NCBI GenBank assembly: GCA_022495995.1
Contig: JAFEMH010001294.1
Coordinates: forward strand, 310,001-374,000
From: Adenophora triphylla var. japonica
Taxonomy: Eukaryota; Streptophyta; Magnoliopsida; Asterales; Campanulaceae
Reading direction: 5' to 3'
Length of the DNA stretch: 64,000 nt
Positions within the stretch are counted from its first letter, which is position 1, and each line of letters starts with the position of its first letter. Positions 1-13,826 of the stretch are shown here, one piece after another. The position numbers and the translations under genes were made by a program. Under the pieces are notes generated by a model. That model was not told the origin of the DNA. It was given only the letters and a program-made list of their open reading frames with translations, and ran no database searches.

Positions 1-1571
1 AATAGTTACCCTTTACTGATATTTTATTTTTTTTAATAAATTGAGTTTCATTGGCAGTCTTCAATTTTTGTGACTTCAAATTAAATATACTTGTGAATCA
101 TCAGGGGTGTTTCTTGCAGTAGTTCCATTACCATTGTTTGATATACTACTTCTGACCACATTTCCTGTCATATTAAAGATAAAATAGAATATGTACCATT
201 ACCATTAGTTATATCTGAAGTGTTATAAATATTGACAAAATAGAATATGTACCATTACCATTAGTTATATCTGAAAATGGCATGATTTGAGAAGATTGAC
301 GGGAACTTGTTGTCGATGAAGCCACTGGCATTATATTATATTGAACATTATTTTCTGCAAAAAAAAAATGATATGTGGACAAAATAAAGTACAAAATAGG
401 TACTTTTTTTTGCTTTAATTAATATATAAATGACACTATGAAACGAAAATTGTCAAGGCAATTTGTTAAAAAAAAAAAAAGTAGAGTAATTTATAAGACA
501 ATAATATTGTTAAGCCAAATAAAATGATTGGAACAAACAAACACTTTAACTACACAGTTGATTTTCCAGGCCCACTCAAAAAATAAAAACCAACCCATTA
601 AACAAAAAGCCCAAATCCAAATAAACTAACCTAATTTTTTATACGTCTGGAATAGAACATAGAACCATCGAGAACAAACCCTAAATTTCAACGCCGACCG
701 ATACCCTTTCGTTCCCAAACCAATAATCGATGAAGGGCGTCGAATATGAGGTTCCAGTTATGGATAATCAAGGGTTGGGACCAAGATCGAGGGTGATTGT
801 TTACGCCTGCTTCTCCTTTTGAAGACACAATTCAGTTCCCAATATTTCGAAGGTATAATTTTTAAGAACTACTTATCAATTTAATTTTTGATTGTAATTT
901 TAATACTTGAATCTGATTTAGGTCAAATATTTTTGAATCAAGAGGGTTATTGTTTACGACTCCATTTTATTTTGATACAAATTTCAGATCTTTGATTTCG
1001 AAGGTAAAATTTCTTAGATCTACTAATAAATTTACTTTTTAATTTACTTTTTAATTGTAATTTTAATACTTGAACCTGATTTAGGTCACATATTTTGAAT
1101 CAAAAGTCGTCTTCAATATATTTTGATTAGTTTCATCTGTTTTAGGTCAAATACTTTGAATCAAGTTTGCTACTTTTCTATTAAAATATAAGAATTATTG
1201 ATCGAATACTGCAAGAAACATTGTTATGATCTAATTTTGAAATCCTTTTTTTTCAAATTGATTTTGTTGTCTAATGATTATAAATAATATCTTCATGACT
1301 GTGGTGTATTCAGAAAATGAAGCCCAAATTTTTGATACGAATTTATTTGAAATGTATTTGATTTAAAAAAGGAAATTTTGACAAATAAATGAAACCCTTA
1401 ATTAGGATAACTAAAAGCTTACGGTATGTAATGAGACTAATAAAAATAAAAATTGATAAGAGAAAAGGACAAAAGTCTAATATATATATATAAACATTAC
1501 AAAGAACAAAAAAAAAATACAAACTGAAATAAAAAAAAAAGAAATACAGAAAACAGAAAATCAAACTTGAT
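1..1571. other. AT-rich intergenic DNA with local direct repeats
   Basis: No gene can be supported here. A 39-bp segment at 181-219 recurs at 237-275. A block of about 150 bp (roughly 795-945) recurs in diverged form at about 945-1105, both copies holding an ATTTCGAAGGTA-like word followed by a run ending in GATTTAGGTCA. A 30-codon open frame at 730-822 (plus) precedes a GT-like site and could be the first exon of a degraded gene, but nothing downstream extends it. Confidence 0.4.
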
Positions 1572-1986
1572 TTATAGAACAAAAGAACCACCCTCCCTAC
1601 CATAAGAGCCAACAGATGCCCCACCATCACAGCCACCATCACCCTTATCAAAAGGTTTCTTCTTGAAATCATCCTTTTTACAAAGAGGGGGATCAAGAGA
1701 ACCAAATAGCTCTAGGATGTTTCTAAAGTATTCAGCTAAGGCTCTATTCTCTCCCCTAGATGCATTAGAAAAATTAGATGACCGGCTAGCATCGATAGCG
1801 TGCTGTAACAGTGAGTTGTGACCCATACGTCGCAACTTACGACCAGTGCAAGGCTTGAATGGGCATCTGTAAGACATTTTAGAGCAGTAAGTGTTATAGT
1901 TTGGAATACGAATGTGGCCAAAGTGAAGCTTCTTAGTGGTTTCAGAGAATGCATGATTCTGCTCCTCGGTGTCGAATCAATTTCTT
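1572..1986 (-). pseudogene. XS-type zinc-finger (zf-XS) domain fragment
   Basis: The minus-strand frame reads through a YRCPF motif, a basic stretch, LLQHA and then a segment ending RALAEYF. That is the order of the zf-XS zinc finger found at the N-terminus of SGS3/XH-XS plant proteins of the small-RNA pathway. The usual CX2C is here CPFKPC (CX4C). The open frame of about 101 codons from the local Met at 1877 continues upstream in frame to about 1986, where a TGA blocks it. A neighbouring frame starting MCDENGSS (from 2014) may be the displaced N-terminus after a 1-nt shift. No XS or XH domain follows; the C-terminus is Gly/Asp-rich and ends at a stop. It is either a small XS-finger protein with an unresolved exon structure or a truncated copy. 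The family call rests on motif order only. Confidence 0.4.
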
Positions 1987-4193
1987 CGTAAGAGGAGCCA
2001 TTTTCATCACACATTTTGCAGTTCTAGAGAAAACTAAGGAAGGAATTATAGAAGGGATGGTATTGAAAGGGTAGACACATATATATAACCAAAAAAATGA
2101 CCAAAACAACATTGATGAGTAAAGATTAATTACCAACAACCTGTTATAGGGAAATGGTGAAGATTAAAGACAAATAGATACATTAAATACACTAATAGCG
2201 GCTGTAGGGTAATAAAGTAAAGATATCTGTCATTAATATAAGGATTTCATCTTGAAAACTTGAGTAATCATTACACATGTAGACCTAGTTGCCTTCTCTA
2301 GAGTTCCTAACCTATGAGGCATTTAGTAAATTTGCAGATGCTTCTATTTAATTAATAAATACCACAGAGAAACATTAATATTCAGTGAATGGTAAACACT
2401 GTTTAAAATGTATAATTTGTTTAACTAACAAACACTCTTTTAATGTATAAATAACATACACTCTTTTAAATATCTTAAGTAAATATAAATGATTATTGTA
2501 ATTATAATTAGATAGAAAAGTACTAACAAAAAAATTTAATAGCAATCTAGTATTAAAACGTAATTTTTTATTAGAAATAATTGATTATAATGAAAAAAAA
2601 AAAGAGATAGAAAAATAAAATATAAACTTGGAATTTGTATATAATCTTCATCCTCTTAAACTTTAGCCGAGAACTAAACAAATAAGAGGTGAAAAGATAG
2701 AAAAAAATAGGGAAAGTGTAAAATGTACATTACAAAAACTTATTTTTGAAACAAAATAAAAAAATGGTAAAATATAGGACATACCAGTATCATCATTTTC
2801 AGACTTTCTCTTCTTGCATATTATCATTGACTTTGTGATCTTCATTTATCTTGTAATGCTTAATATTGCAGTTTCTTTTTTGTAAGATAATAGAATTTTA
2901 TAACTGATTGGAGTTTAGTAAAAAACTATTCCTAGACTGTGATATACACTTATATAAAGGAGTCAAGTGATTATGGGAGGGGAATTCAAAGAGTCAAGTT
3001 AACCTAGACATAAGAATTGTACTTAAAGCATTTTTTAAGCTACAATATTAGGTATAGATAATCTAGTGTAATTGAACTATTACTGATGAAACAAAAGTTA
3101 ATTTTCATGTAATTTCGATTAACATAAGTGGTTTTCATTATAGAATGGCGTAAATAAAAAGAAGGTATTTTTAATGAATCATTAAGACTTAGAATTTCCG
3201 TAAATTATAATCTATTTTATACGTATATTATGGTGGATACTATATTTGATTTAAAAAACTGTTTTAATAAACATTAATTTCTTCATAAGATGATTGGATA
3301 AATGACTAAATGACATTGCAAAAACATTGTACCTGAAAACTTGATGTTTATGTTGCAGATTTTTTATTAGAATACAGCGTACATGAAAAGAAGGTATTTT
3401 AATAGCATCATTGAAATGTAAATCATTTGTAACTTAAATTATATGACATAAAGAGTATAGATAATGTTTTTGAGTCGTAATTGATTTTATTCTAACAAAA
3501 AGTTTAATTATGCATTTTGTTTTCCAAGTAATGCAGATAATTTTGGTATGGAGATCTACCATAGCGGTCGTATGTTAGAGGAGAAGTAAGTTTCTCTAAT
3601 CTATCTTCCATTGTCTTCATTCAAATTATAAGCTTTAAAATGGCTAATTTGAGAATGAATTGAATCTGTTTGCCTTATAAACATAATCAAGGATATGATG
3701 TTCATGTATTTTCATTTGAAATGAATAAATTGGCCACATTGATTGAGAATTAAAAATGATTGATTTCAGTTGCTCAGATTTTATGTTTAGAATACTTATT
3801 ATTGTGATTTGATTTTTTAAGATTTCCTTGATTCTGTTTAGAGGGAAACATGATTAGGGATTTGATTTTAAGGGATTTTTAAGTGAAATGATTTAGTTGG
3901 TAGAAATAAGTTTAATAGGGGGAAAGCATTATAATTTGAACAATAATAACATGTCAGGTATTATAAAATTAATTTCTATAAAAAAAACCAAAAGTAAATG
4001 TAAAAACAATTTAACATTAAAAAAAAAGGATATAAGTGAAAATAAAATGCATAAAACTGTTATAAAGTCTAAATTAAAAAGAAAGAAACCCCCAAATGAA
4101 TTACAAAGCCACAAATCAGACAAAATAAGACAATTGTTCAAATGATAATGTTCCAAGAAAATTCCAAAAAAAACAATAAAGACAGTAAAATTT
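1987..4193. other. AT-rich intergenic region
   Basis: The stretch is AT-rich with long A and T runs. Open frames here are short, low in complexity and unlike any family I know. Two similar segments beginning GAAGGTATTTT near 3163 and 3392 suggest an old local duplication. A short possible exon near 3538-3586 is described among the rejected items. I see no RNA gene or clear promoter. Confidence 0.4.
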
Positions 4194-6617
4194 TCAGTCT
4201 TTCTCAATCTTGATATCCTTTTGTAAATGAATACCATCCTTGTTACTTGATCCACCATCATCTGTTAATGTGTTTGTAGCAGTGTCTTCAAATGACAAAA
4301 ATCTTCTCTTCAAACCAACATTTTCTGGGGTCTTTTCTTCATTATCACCACAAAAATCATTTATCTACATTACAAAATTGATAAAAGTAAGAAAAAAAAT
4401 AAAATTTGCAAATGAAAAAAATAAATAAATAACTTATTCAAGTTTCTTACCTCAATAACTTCTTCACCAGCCTCCTTAATAGCTGCTAAAACATCAATCC
4501 TCTACAAAGAAGAGCACAACATTAATAAAAAAACAAATTAAAAGTACATTTGAAAGGGTCTTTAAAAACCTAATACAAACCTTTTTGACTTTAATTTTTT
4601 TCCTGAATATATTTATCCATCAAAGATTTTCCATGATAGCAGGAACCTGAAGAAAATTTTTGATCTTTACCACTTAAATTTACATCCCTCAAATGAACCT
4701 TGAAAATAGCAGTTTTGCCAACTATGGCAATGATTTCATCTGGACAATGTGGTAAACAATATTCTTTTTTTCCACTATCTGTAATCTGAAAAAAAATGAA
4801 AATAAGTGAAACTCTTAGTAGATAAAAGATTAAATAAATAACTTTAATTTAATAAAATGAAATAAAATTCATTTTAAATACCTTAATATAGTGGTCTTTT
4901 AGCTCCAAGGCAGATTGACCAACCAATGTTTCACAGCATCTGTCCCATAGCATGAATTTCGCGGTCTCATCACCAGAGTGAACATTCACCTTCACTTTAT
5001 ATCTTGGAATGGCCTTGGTTATATTGTTGTTACAACCTTTGCAAAAATAACCGCTTTCAACTGAATTCAACTTATGCATACAAACCTTACAACTAATAAA
5101 AGACCAGCATCCATCAACAAATACTTCAGAAATTTGACCTATCACCCAAAAGTATCCCTCCTTCAAAATATAAAAAGAAATGAATGAAGATACAAATTCC
5201 TTTAAACATGAACAGGAAACAGAAATAAAAGAGCAAAATGATTTAAAAAAAACCTCCTTGCATTCCAAAAGATCAGCTACAGTCAACACGTTAGCCAAAC
5301 CACTTTCAAGTTCATCATAACTGGAATAAGCATTAGATGACTCAATTTGACTGATCTTATGAGAAGATCCAGATTCAACTGCAAACAAACTATGAAATTT
5401 GGAAGAGAAAATATATTAGCATATTAGCACATTAGAATATTAATATAAAAGATGAAAAGGTAAATAAAAAAATAATCAATGAACAAATTTACTACCTTTT
5501 CAGTTCAGCAATTTCTGGAACAATAGGATCAACATGTAGTTTAGTAGCAAAAAATGCATTTGAGATTGTAATTTTACCTAAAATCATAAAATGATAGTTA
5601 GTTATATTCAAATCAGAATGATGATGAGATAATTAATATAGAACAATATAGTATAGAATACATTACCATCATAATTTTTTGGTTTATACAACTGAATCAA
5701 AACAATCAAAGGAGAATCACCACATGTTTCAATGAGTCTAAACATCTCATCAGCATAATCACCCCAAAGAGTACAGCTTAAAGAGTTGTTCCTGGGAAAA
5801 AAAATTGTCAATACAGCAACAAAAAAAATTACAAATAGTATATCAAATCTGTGAAACATATATACTTCAACTGAAATAAGTAATTACCCAATGTCCTCCA
5901 ATACGACTTCTATTAACTTTTCACCTGGACTTGTACGTTGGTTGTGAATATGTTTCACTTTGCTTTTTCTGACCAATCTCCCAACAACATCTAAAAAAAG
6001 GATAAATTTAAAAAATTAATGTAGAAAAAAAAAGGGATCTGGATAAAAAATAGTTAAAATAAGAAATATAAATACCTATCAAGCCACAATCATCAACATC
6101 CGTTAAAGATAGTAAATCTGGAAAAGACATTAGGGAAAAAACCTTTTTTGAGAAACTTAAGCCCGTAACTGAATAAATATCAGTACTGTTAAAGAAGATA
6201 ATTTTCAAAGGATGTTCAGTAATGCGATACTTCCTCTGTTTTCAACCACACTGAAATTAAAAATGTAATATACTGCAGATTCATTCAGTTTAGGACCATA
6301 TTTATGCATAAACATTTTGGGAATTGTTGCTTGAATCCTTGCACCCTGAAATATAAAAAAAAGTTTCATAAGATGATGTAGAAAGAAAGAGTTCTTCAAC
6401 TGAGACTACAACTTTGCATATAACAAAATGTGTAGCTTACCTCTGAATCCACAAGAACTAACTCGAAACTTTCAGGTATCTTCACACCTTCTCTAACTTG
6501 AACTTTGTACTTCCTAGCCACACGAACATTGATAACCCAGTCAGATCTTCCCCTACGAAGGTCTTTTAATAGTGATGCAGGAACAGACATTGTTGAATGC
6601 AGCTTCACGGTTGACAA
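4194..6617 (-). CDS. RPA70-like (DUF223) single-stranded-DNA-binding protein, possibly broken
   Basis: Replication protein A large-subunit-like gene. Deduced exons on the minus strand, in transcript order: 6617-6441, 6345-6076, 5990-5888, 5791-5667, 5577-5496, 5389-5254, 5157-4882, 4785-4581, 4501-4451 and 4364-4194, all with GT-AG borders. The first two exons match the DUF223/OB-fold N-terminus (LLKDLRRGRSDW, then RIQATIP). The middle exons give a second OB fold (GDYADEM). The exon at 5157-4882 carries the C-terminal OB fold with a zinc ribbon (CKVCMHKL then GYFCKGC). The protein ends in a basic tail, KIEKD. Family proteins bind ssDNA in replication and repair, and plant genomes hold many diverged copies, some carried by Helitrons. 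The frame slips by 1 nt near 6230, and a 7-A run near 4596 brings a stop at the end of the eighth exon. These are either real lesions or homopolymer errors. Start could be Met1 (6617) or Met10 (6590). Confidence 0.75.
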
Positions 6618-6710
6618 AGAATTAAGAAACTGAATGAAGATGAATGGAGAAAAAGAGAGAGAAGTAAAAGAAGAAGAGAAAAGAACAAATTTGAAATGAA
6701 ACTGTGTAAC

Positions 6711-6720
6711 TATTTATATG
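6711..6720 (-). promoter_or_regulatory. Candidate TATA box of the RPA-like gene
   Basis: The minus strand reads CATATAAATA about 95-100 bp upstream of the first ATG at 6617. That spacing suits a plant core promoter with a 5' leader of about 65-70 nt. Inference from position and sequence only. Confidence 0.45.
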
Positions 6721-7113
6721 TGATGTAAAACGATTGGACTTCAATTCTTATTTACATATTTTAATTTTTTATTGCCTTGGACTGTAAAAATAATTAAGGA
6801 ATTTGTAAGCAATTGTTGCCTTCTATCATTTTCGAATTGGAGTTGTAATAAGTTTTTAATTATTAGGTACTGTTTTTAAGTAGAAATTATATTAAATGTT
6901 CATTAGAAATTCGAGACAGCATGCTTGTTAACTTAATGGTGAATCAGGTTAGTAATAATTACACAGTTTAGGAATACGAAGTATTTTAATTTCTATATTT
7001 AGATTTCAGTTTTCCCGCTCAAATTTCTGTTTTAGGAAAGAAAGCTTATTCACTTCAGCCATTATATAGTTATAGAAGATTCACACAGGTCTGCCTGCTT
7101 AAATACTTAGTTA

Positions 7114-7389
7114 TTACTCCCCCCGTCCCATTAATAACTCCACCTTTTGCCATTTTGAGTGTCCCATTTAAAGCTTTACCTTTTCTTTTTTGGCAAAGAA
7201 TCTTTACTATTTCACCCACCCCTCATTCTCTCTCCTTTTTACTATTACACTCACAACATTTTTCAAATTTACTATTTTCTCCGCTCATTCTCTCTCCTAT
7301 TTTACTATTACACTCACAATATTTTCTCCACCCTTAATTTTTATGCCGGACCAAAAATAGTGAACTAATTACTGGAACGGAGGAAGTAT
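7114..7389. mobile_element. Stowaway-like MITE upstream of the SAM carrier gene
   Basis: The ends read TACTCCCCCCGTCCC at the left and GGAACGGAGGAAGTA at the right, inverted relative to each other and flanked by TA, as in Stowaway (Tc1/mariner-derived) MITEs. The interior holds an internal duplication of TCATTCTCTCTCCT-type sequence. It lies about 340 bp upstream of the SAM carrier start codon and may fall in that promoter. Confidence 0.7.
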
Positions 7390-7729
7390 ATCCTTTGAAC
7401 CAATCCGGTCCGTTAGTCAAAGTTAGTCAAATTAATCATAGTCGCAGTGCAACCCTTCTCTCCAAAATTGCTAGACGGTGGCCCCTAAACCCATAAACCC
7501 CATTCTGTTAATTTCTCGTCTATCAGGTCACGTCGATTCTCACCGGAGTTTATCTCTATCTATCTACAGAGACGCTTGGCGGGACGACTTCGTTTAACTT
7601 CCTCAATGTAACGTATCAACGATTAAACCCCTTTCTCCTCCCCCAATTTCATTTTTTTCTTGGTTCCAGAATTTGCAAGATTATATCTAATCGGTTCAAT
7701 TCCATTTACAGTTCAAACCACAATTTATC

Positions 7730-10700
7730 ATGTCTGTTGATTCCAAAACTCAGTCACCACATGGTAATCCCTTCCAATATGTTTTTTTTTTTTTAATTAT
7801 TAGCCTATTTAGTTTTTAAATTTAGGTTGCACCAATTTATTGCGCTTGTTCTTGATTTGTAAAGTTCTAATGTTCTATGATTAGTCTGAAAAGTTAGTCT
7901 AGGGTCAGACCCAATGATTTTGTAATTGTAAACGAGCGGAGCTGTGAGAATTCAAGCTCCACTGATATGAAGTACTCCGTCCCAAAAAAATCTGGCATTT
8001 GATTACTCAAATTTGCCAAGGATGTTGTTTTATTTGCTTATACTTTCATGAAGTTTCATAAAAATATTTGTTTTTTGAAATGCTATTTTTTCTGAGGATA
8101 GACGAAAGTGGAAAAATTGACTCCTTTTATAGGATGGAGGGAGTACTAAGTTTTAGATAAAGCTCGAACTTGACTAGAGCTTCTAATGACTATGTCATTT
8201 GCATCACCAGTTGGGATGAACTCGTGCCTGCTGTATACGATCCAGCTGGCTAGTTTTTTTTTTTTTTTTTTTTTTTAAAGCTATTTATGGCATAAATTGT
8301 TTACCTTTAGCACCAATTGAGCTCATTCAAGTGGGACTTCATCATCAAGGTCAAAATTGAGTTTAATATAGGTTTGAGTTTCTTCTTAACACAAAAGCTT
8401 TTAACCTAAGTTTTGTGTTAAGGATGCAGATTTTTGAGTTGGATGAACCAGCTGATAAACTAGTTGGCAGGTTTAATCGAAAAAAATGGAGATAATTTTA
8501 ATGCAAGATTTTGCTATTGGAAGAAGCTTTTCCTTTCACCATGTGAAACTAGAGATGGATTGATCAAGATAACTACTCCCTACGTCCCTATATAAGTTCT
8601 CATTTATGACTTCAAGGGAAGTTAAAGAAAATTTACTTTTAAGCAATTTTAGTAATAAATATACATAATCATTCCCTGGTATCCATCTTATAGGCATTGT
8701 GAGTATATTGAAATATGATATTTCTCAAAAGTGAATTTTGTAACTTCCTCTTAAATGGATACTCCGGGACAACAATTTGTTTGGCTGATGGACATTTTGA
8801 GTGTATATTGAAATATGATAACTGTTAAAGGTGAATTAGTAACTTCTCCAGAAATGGATACTCAGGGACAATAGTATTTGCCAACTCAAATGGACACTCA
8901 TTAAGGGGCGGAGAGTGTATTTAAGGGTGCTTAAGGAGTGCATGTGTTGATTCATTGAGCTGTTTTGTGGTGCGAGACTAATTCACCACCCAGTTGGGAA
9001 TGTATGACAATGCATCTTTTCTAGAAGTAGGCAAGCGATCCAAAGAAGAAATGCATCATATAACCATATGGAAGATAAACTTATTCGCCTAGTGTAGAAT
9101 GTGAGTGCCACTGGGATTTGTTATATGTGATGTGTGAAGTATGCGTTGCTTGGTAGGTTGTCATCAAAGAGCCTTCTGGAGTAAAGGTTAGGGATGACTC
9201 GGAGATTCCCAATTTGGTGTAATCATCCTATTGATTATCTAAAACTCATTGGACAAGTGTCTGTCTTACATGTAAGGACCGCAATCAGCCTTTTATCACT
9301 TCAATAGTCAAGTCACATGTCTAATGCCTTGGACATGCCTAACACTGCACCTGTGTGCTGTCGAATACATGCAACCAATCAGACTTGCTCTCAACTCCAG
9401 CTGCCAAACAATGACCCTCAAGGTTCCAAAAACTGGCTTGGTCCATAGTGTTCGGTATCCTAGACGATTCTTTGCACCTAGAAAAGATCAAGCGGTAGCA
9501 CCCTAGGCAGGATTATCCTAGGGATGTAAGTTCTAGAGGTAGGTTGTTGCCTTTTGCTTCAGGCGTGGAGTTGTTTCCTTGGAAACCCTAAATAAATATT
9601 TATTTTTCCAGTGAAAATAATAAAGTCACCTTGTATACTATTATATCATATTCTGATTTACTGGTGAAATTGTGTTCTCATTAAGGGTACTTTTCTATAC
9701 ACACCACTAAAAGCACTTCCTTGCTCTCCCTGACCTGAAAAACTAAAAGAGGATACCTATATGGGACGATCTCACAATACCTATTTGTGCAGATTTAATA
9801 TGTTTATCAAACTATATATTCATTATTCCTATGGCCTTTTTTGTAATAACTTTATTTCTTATAGATGCAGTGAAGTACAAAATGAGCAGTTCCAAAGATG
9901 GGGCGAGCAAGATCGTTGCATCAGTCAGCAGAAAAGAAGATAACCCCTTTGATTTTCTTCGAATTTTATTTGGTATGCTGTATCATTTATGGTTATCTTA
10001 TGTTTTCTCTGGAATGATGCACGCCACTGTAATAACAATTATGACTTCTTGTGCTGAACTGAACCTGGTTTCTTGATCATATTCACCATATGATATTTTA
10101 TGGTAGAATTGTTGTTAAATCAAATTTTGAAGAAATTAAAGGTTGAAAACAGAGAAAAGAAAGAATAAGGAGTGTGCATAATTTTTATCCAGTTTGGCAA
10201 AATTTTAAATTATGTTTAACATGTTAGATGTTTACCAGAGGAAGAAAGAAAATGTAGGTATGTGTACAACAAGATCGGAAAAAAAAAAGAAGGATTTTGG
10301 GTATTCTGCCAGAAGCTGTTAATTCTATTTTAAGTTTAGAATTTATAATTACGAACTTTTCAATGTACACCCATTATATGGAGTATGTGAACAAAAGATG
10401 TGTACTTTGGACGAGAATTATCATATTTATACTGTGTTCTGCAGAGGGTGCTATAGCTGGAGGAGCTGCTGGTGTCGTTGTGGAAACAGCTTTGTACCCA
10501 CTTGATACAATAAAGACTCGACTTCAAGCAGGTAAATCTGGCATGATGCTATTGAGTTAAGAGCTGAACATAAATTGGTTTCTTGTATGCCACACTTGGT
10601 CGTAGCACCAGGTTGCCCTTTTTACACTTGTTAAAATATTCAAATGTATGATTGTTGGCATTGGAGATATCAAGGATAACTAGTTTCTTAAATTAAAACA

Positions 10701-13700
10701 TATAGGAGTTTGTCTGTAAGGCTATTCTAATTTTCAGTGGTTTCATGTTAGGCAGTTCGTGGTGGAGGTCAAATAATTTTGAAGGGCCTTTATTCAGGGT
10801 TAGCTGGTAATCTTGTCGGCGTCTTACCGTAAGTTCTAATATCTCATAAATCACTCCCCTAAATTTTCACTTATCTAATAACTTACTTCTGTGCTGGTTT
10901 GGCTTATTCTAGCACCGGCAGCAGTTTGGTTTTCACAAAGTTAATGTTTACTTGTCCGTGAGAAAAAAATGGAATAGAATGTCCTCGAGACTTTAGATAA
11001 TTTTGGGTGAAAGGAGAAATACAACAAAGTGCTATGTGATAGTTATGTACCCATTAAGTTGAAAGAAAAAATCTACTCCCTCCGTCCCAAAAAGGGTTCT
11101 ATTTGACAAGTCAACGTTTTTATGGAGCATGTTTTAATTGCTTGTGTCTTTTTCAAATTACGTTATAATTATTACCATATTTAGAAATGAGATAGTTTTT
11201 GTTTTCGGACAATCCAAAATGAAAAGTAGGACAGTTTTTTTTTGGGAGTATATGCCAAATATCGAATCTCTATACTTTGTGAAGAAAATGTTGGGCAATT
11301 AAGAATAATTCAATATCAGTAACAGTGCAAGGGGTGGAGGAAGACCGACGTGAGAATGCCAATGAATTAAGAAGGATTGGGTGTGTGCGGATTGACTGTG
11401 AATCTTGCACATACTGACATATTCAAGTAGCCCACTCCAACTAATTGATACAAGGCTAAGTTGAGCTAAGTCGTACTGTCTCAACCACAGTGCTCACAGT
11501 ATTCTGCTAAGATCCTTTAAAATGTTATTTAGAAAATTCAACTATGATTTGACAGGTTAATTTGGATGTTGATAACTACTTGATCATATAGAGGGACGTC
11601 CCCAACCACCCTATTATGATCCACAGTATTAAACTGGATCATTGTTTTCTTGCTGATATTTCCTAAAAGGTTTTGGTGAATAGTCAAATTGCTGGAAAGC
11701 TCCCACCTAGCAACATATTATGTTCTTCCTATTTCTTTCTTTATAAAGGGAATTAAACAGCCACGTGATTCTTTTTGAGTTGTTTGAGGTTATGTGTCAA
11801 AGTGAGGAGACTTTTTTGGAATCTCTAACATCTCATGTTCTTTAAGCAGTTATTGACTTGACATGATACCCACTGAGACTGGAGTGAGTTCTCCTTTTTT
11901 TGCACAAATGTCAGCTTCTTGGGGTCTTATAGGGCCGCATCCTTGTTATTTCTTTTCCTAATGATTTGTTATATGCATAAGCTATTGAAGGGCCTTATTT
12001 AACTACCACCCATGGTCAGAGGAATCTTCTGTCCATAAAGACCCTCCACCTCTCTATATCTGGGCCCCCATATATATCTCTGTTTTCATAGTATTCGTAT
12101 AATTCCTTAAGTACGTCTTCTGAGTGCAGAATGTTTATTGGATTTTTCTTCTTCTTTGCAGTGCATCAGCCATATTTGTTGGTGTCTATGAACCTACAAA
12201 GCAGAAATTGATGAAGACCTTCCCTGAAAATCTTAGTGCCTTGGCTCAATTGGTGAGTTCTTTGATTGAGAAAATATGGAAGTAAAGACTTCATGGTTGC
12301 ATACAGTTGGTACTCGAATTCACAGTATTAGTTTTGGTTATCAAAAGTATGATCACAGAAAGGAAATGATTAACATACGTTACAGATAAATTCTTTCCAC
12401 CTCACCAACCCCACACCATGCATGAAATCTATTGCAATTCCTGCTGGCTGATTTTTATATTTTTTGGATTTTAGTCTGTTTCTCTGCTAATTTCTCTTAC
12501 TCTTCCAAAAAATAAACCCATTTGAGTGACAAGTCAAACATTTTAAGGGCGATTCCTTAAATGCTTGTACCTTCTTGAAATCGCACTAGAATAATTTACC
12601 TTTTTTTAGAAGTGGGACTGTTCTTTTGGGACAAACCCGAAAGGAAAGCGGCATCATTATTTTTCTGGGTTGAGGCTGTATATTTGATTTCCGATAAAAA
12701 AAAAGGAAAAAAGATAATGAAAAGTAAATAAATAGTAGGATTGTTGTTTTCATTGGCTTAGAAGTTTAAGGAAGCATTTACTCTATTGCTTATAGAAAAT
12801 GCATTTTGTCTACACCGTAAATTGGTCAATATGGAGTCATTTGATTTGCCTGCTTGTTAATGTACTTATCTATTTTCATGTTGACCTTAACATTATGTAT
12901 TAAAATGAATCTTTATTTCATCCAACACTTTTTTTAAAGCAGTGCTAGAATATAGTATCCACCATTTGTTAAGACAAAATCAAAGTTCAGATTGGAAAAG
13001 CTTGATGAGGCATAGGCTTTCCATATTTTCTATATCATGGTTTCTCTTATCAATTCTTATCTAGTTCTTGTGATGTTTTTTTCTTCTTTTATTCGAATAT
13101 TTCCCTTTTAATGCATCATTTTAAGTACATAGACTTTTTTTTGGTCATGAACTGACTTTTAGACTTCATTTAGACTGCAGGTGCTCTTGGAGGGGCAGCT
13201 TCTTCTATTGTTCGTGTACCGACAGAGGTAGTTCAAACTGTGCTTCTGCCAGATTTTTTCAAATTCTTTGGCTGAACATTTCAAATATTTTCTAGGTTGT
13301 TAAACAAAGAATGCAGACTGGGCATTTCACTTCAGCCCCTGATGCTGTTCGCCTTATTGTTGCCAAAGAGGGTTTTAAAGGCCTGTATGCGGTATGTGGT
13401 GCTCACTTCATCAGTCTGTAATTCAACATTTAAAGTTAGTTTCTCACTAGGAGTAATATGTATCTATAATTTTCTTGTCTTGCCTCTTCCTAACAAGTAC
13501 GGAGTATAAAGTATCTGCTTCTGAAAGCATATTCTTGTGTTGCATATTTTGAAGTAGTGCAGATAGTGTGCATCTTAATTTCTTTCTTGTTACTGTAGGG
13601 TTATGGATCCTTTCTGTTGCGGGACTTGCCATTTGATGCCATCCAGTTTTGCATATATGAGCAACTTCGAATGGGTTACAAGCTAGCGGTAAACTTACTT

Positions 13701-13757
13701 TTCACCATACTTATGGTGCCCAAGCAAATGATGCGTTCTTTCAACTTCTCTCTATAC

Positions 13758-13826
<69 letters not shown>

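Noticed and set aside
1343..1705. Hydrophobic minus-strand open frame of 120 codons
   Set aside because: It overlaps the XS-finger frame on the same strand, and its Phe/Tyr/Leu-rich half comes from A-rich plus-strand sequence. Low complexity explains it.
3538..3590. Possible exon reading DNFGMEIYHSGRMLEEK, resembling the N-terminus of MULE-type proteins
   Set aside because: Acceptor and donor-like sites flank it, but the match is only a few residues and nothing downstream continues a transposase.
3897..4145. Lys/Asn-rich open frame on the plus strand
   Set aside because: Composition follows AT-rich DNA, no family motif, and it overlaps the 3' end region of the RPA-like gene.
9324..9506. Open frame in SAMC intron 1
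   Set aside because: No homology recognised, and the region sits inside an intron without splice context of its own.
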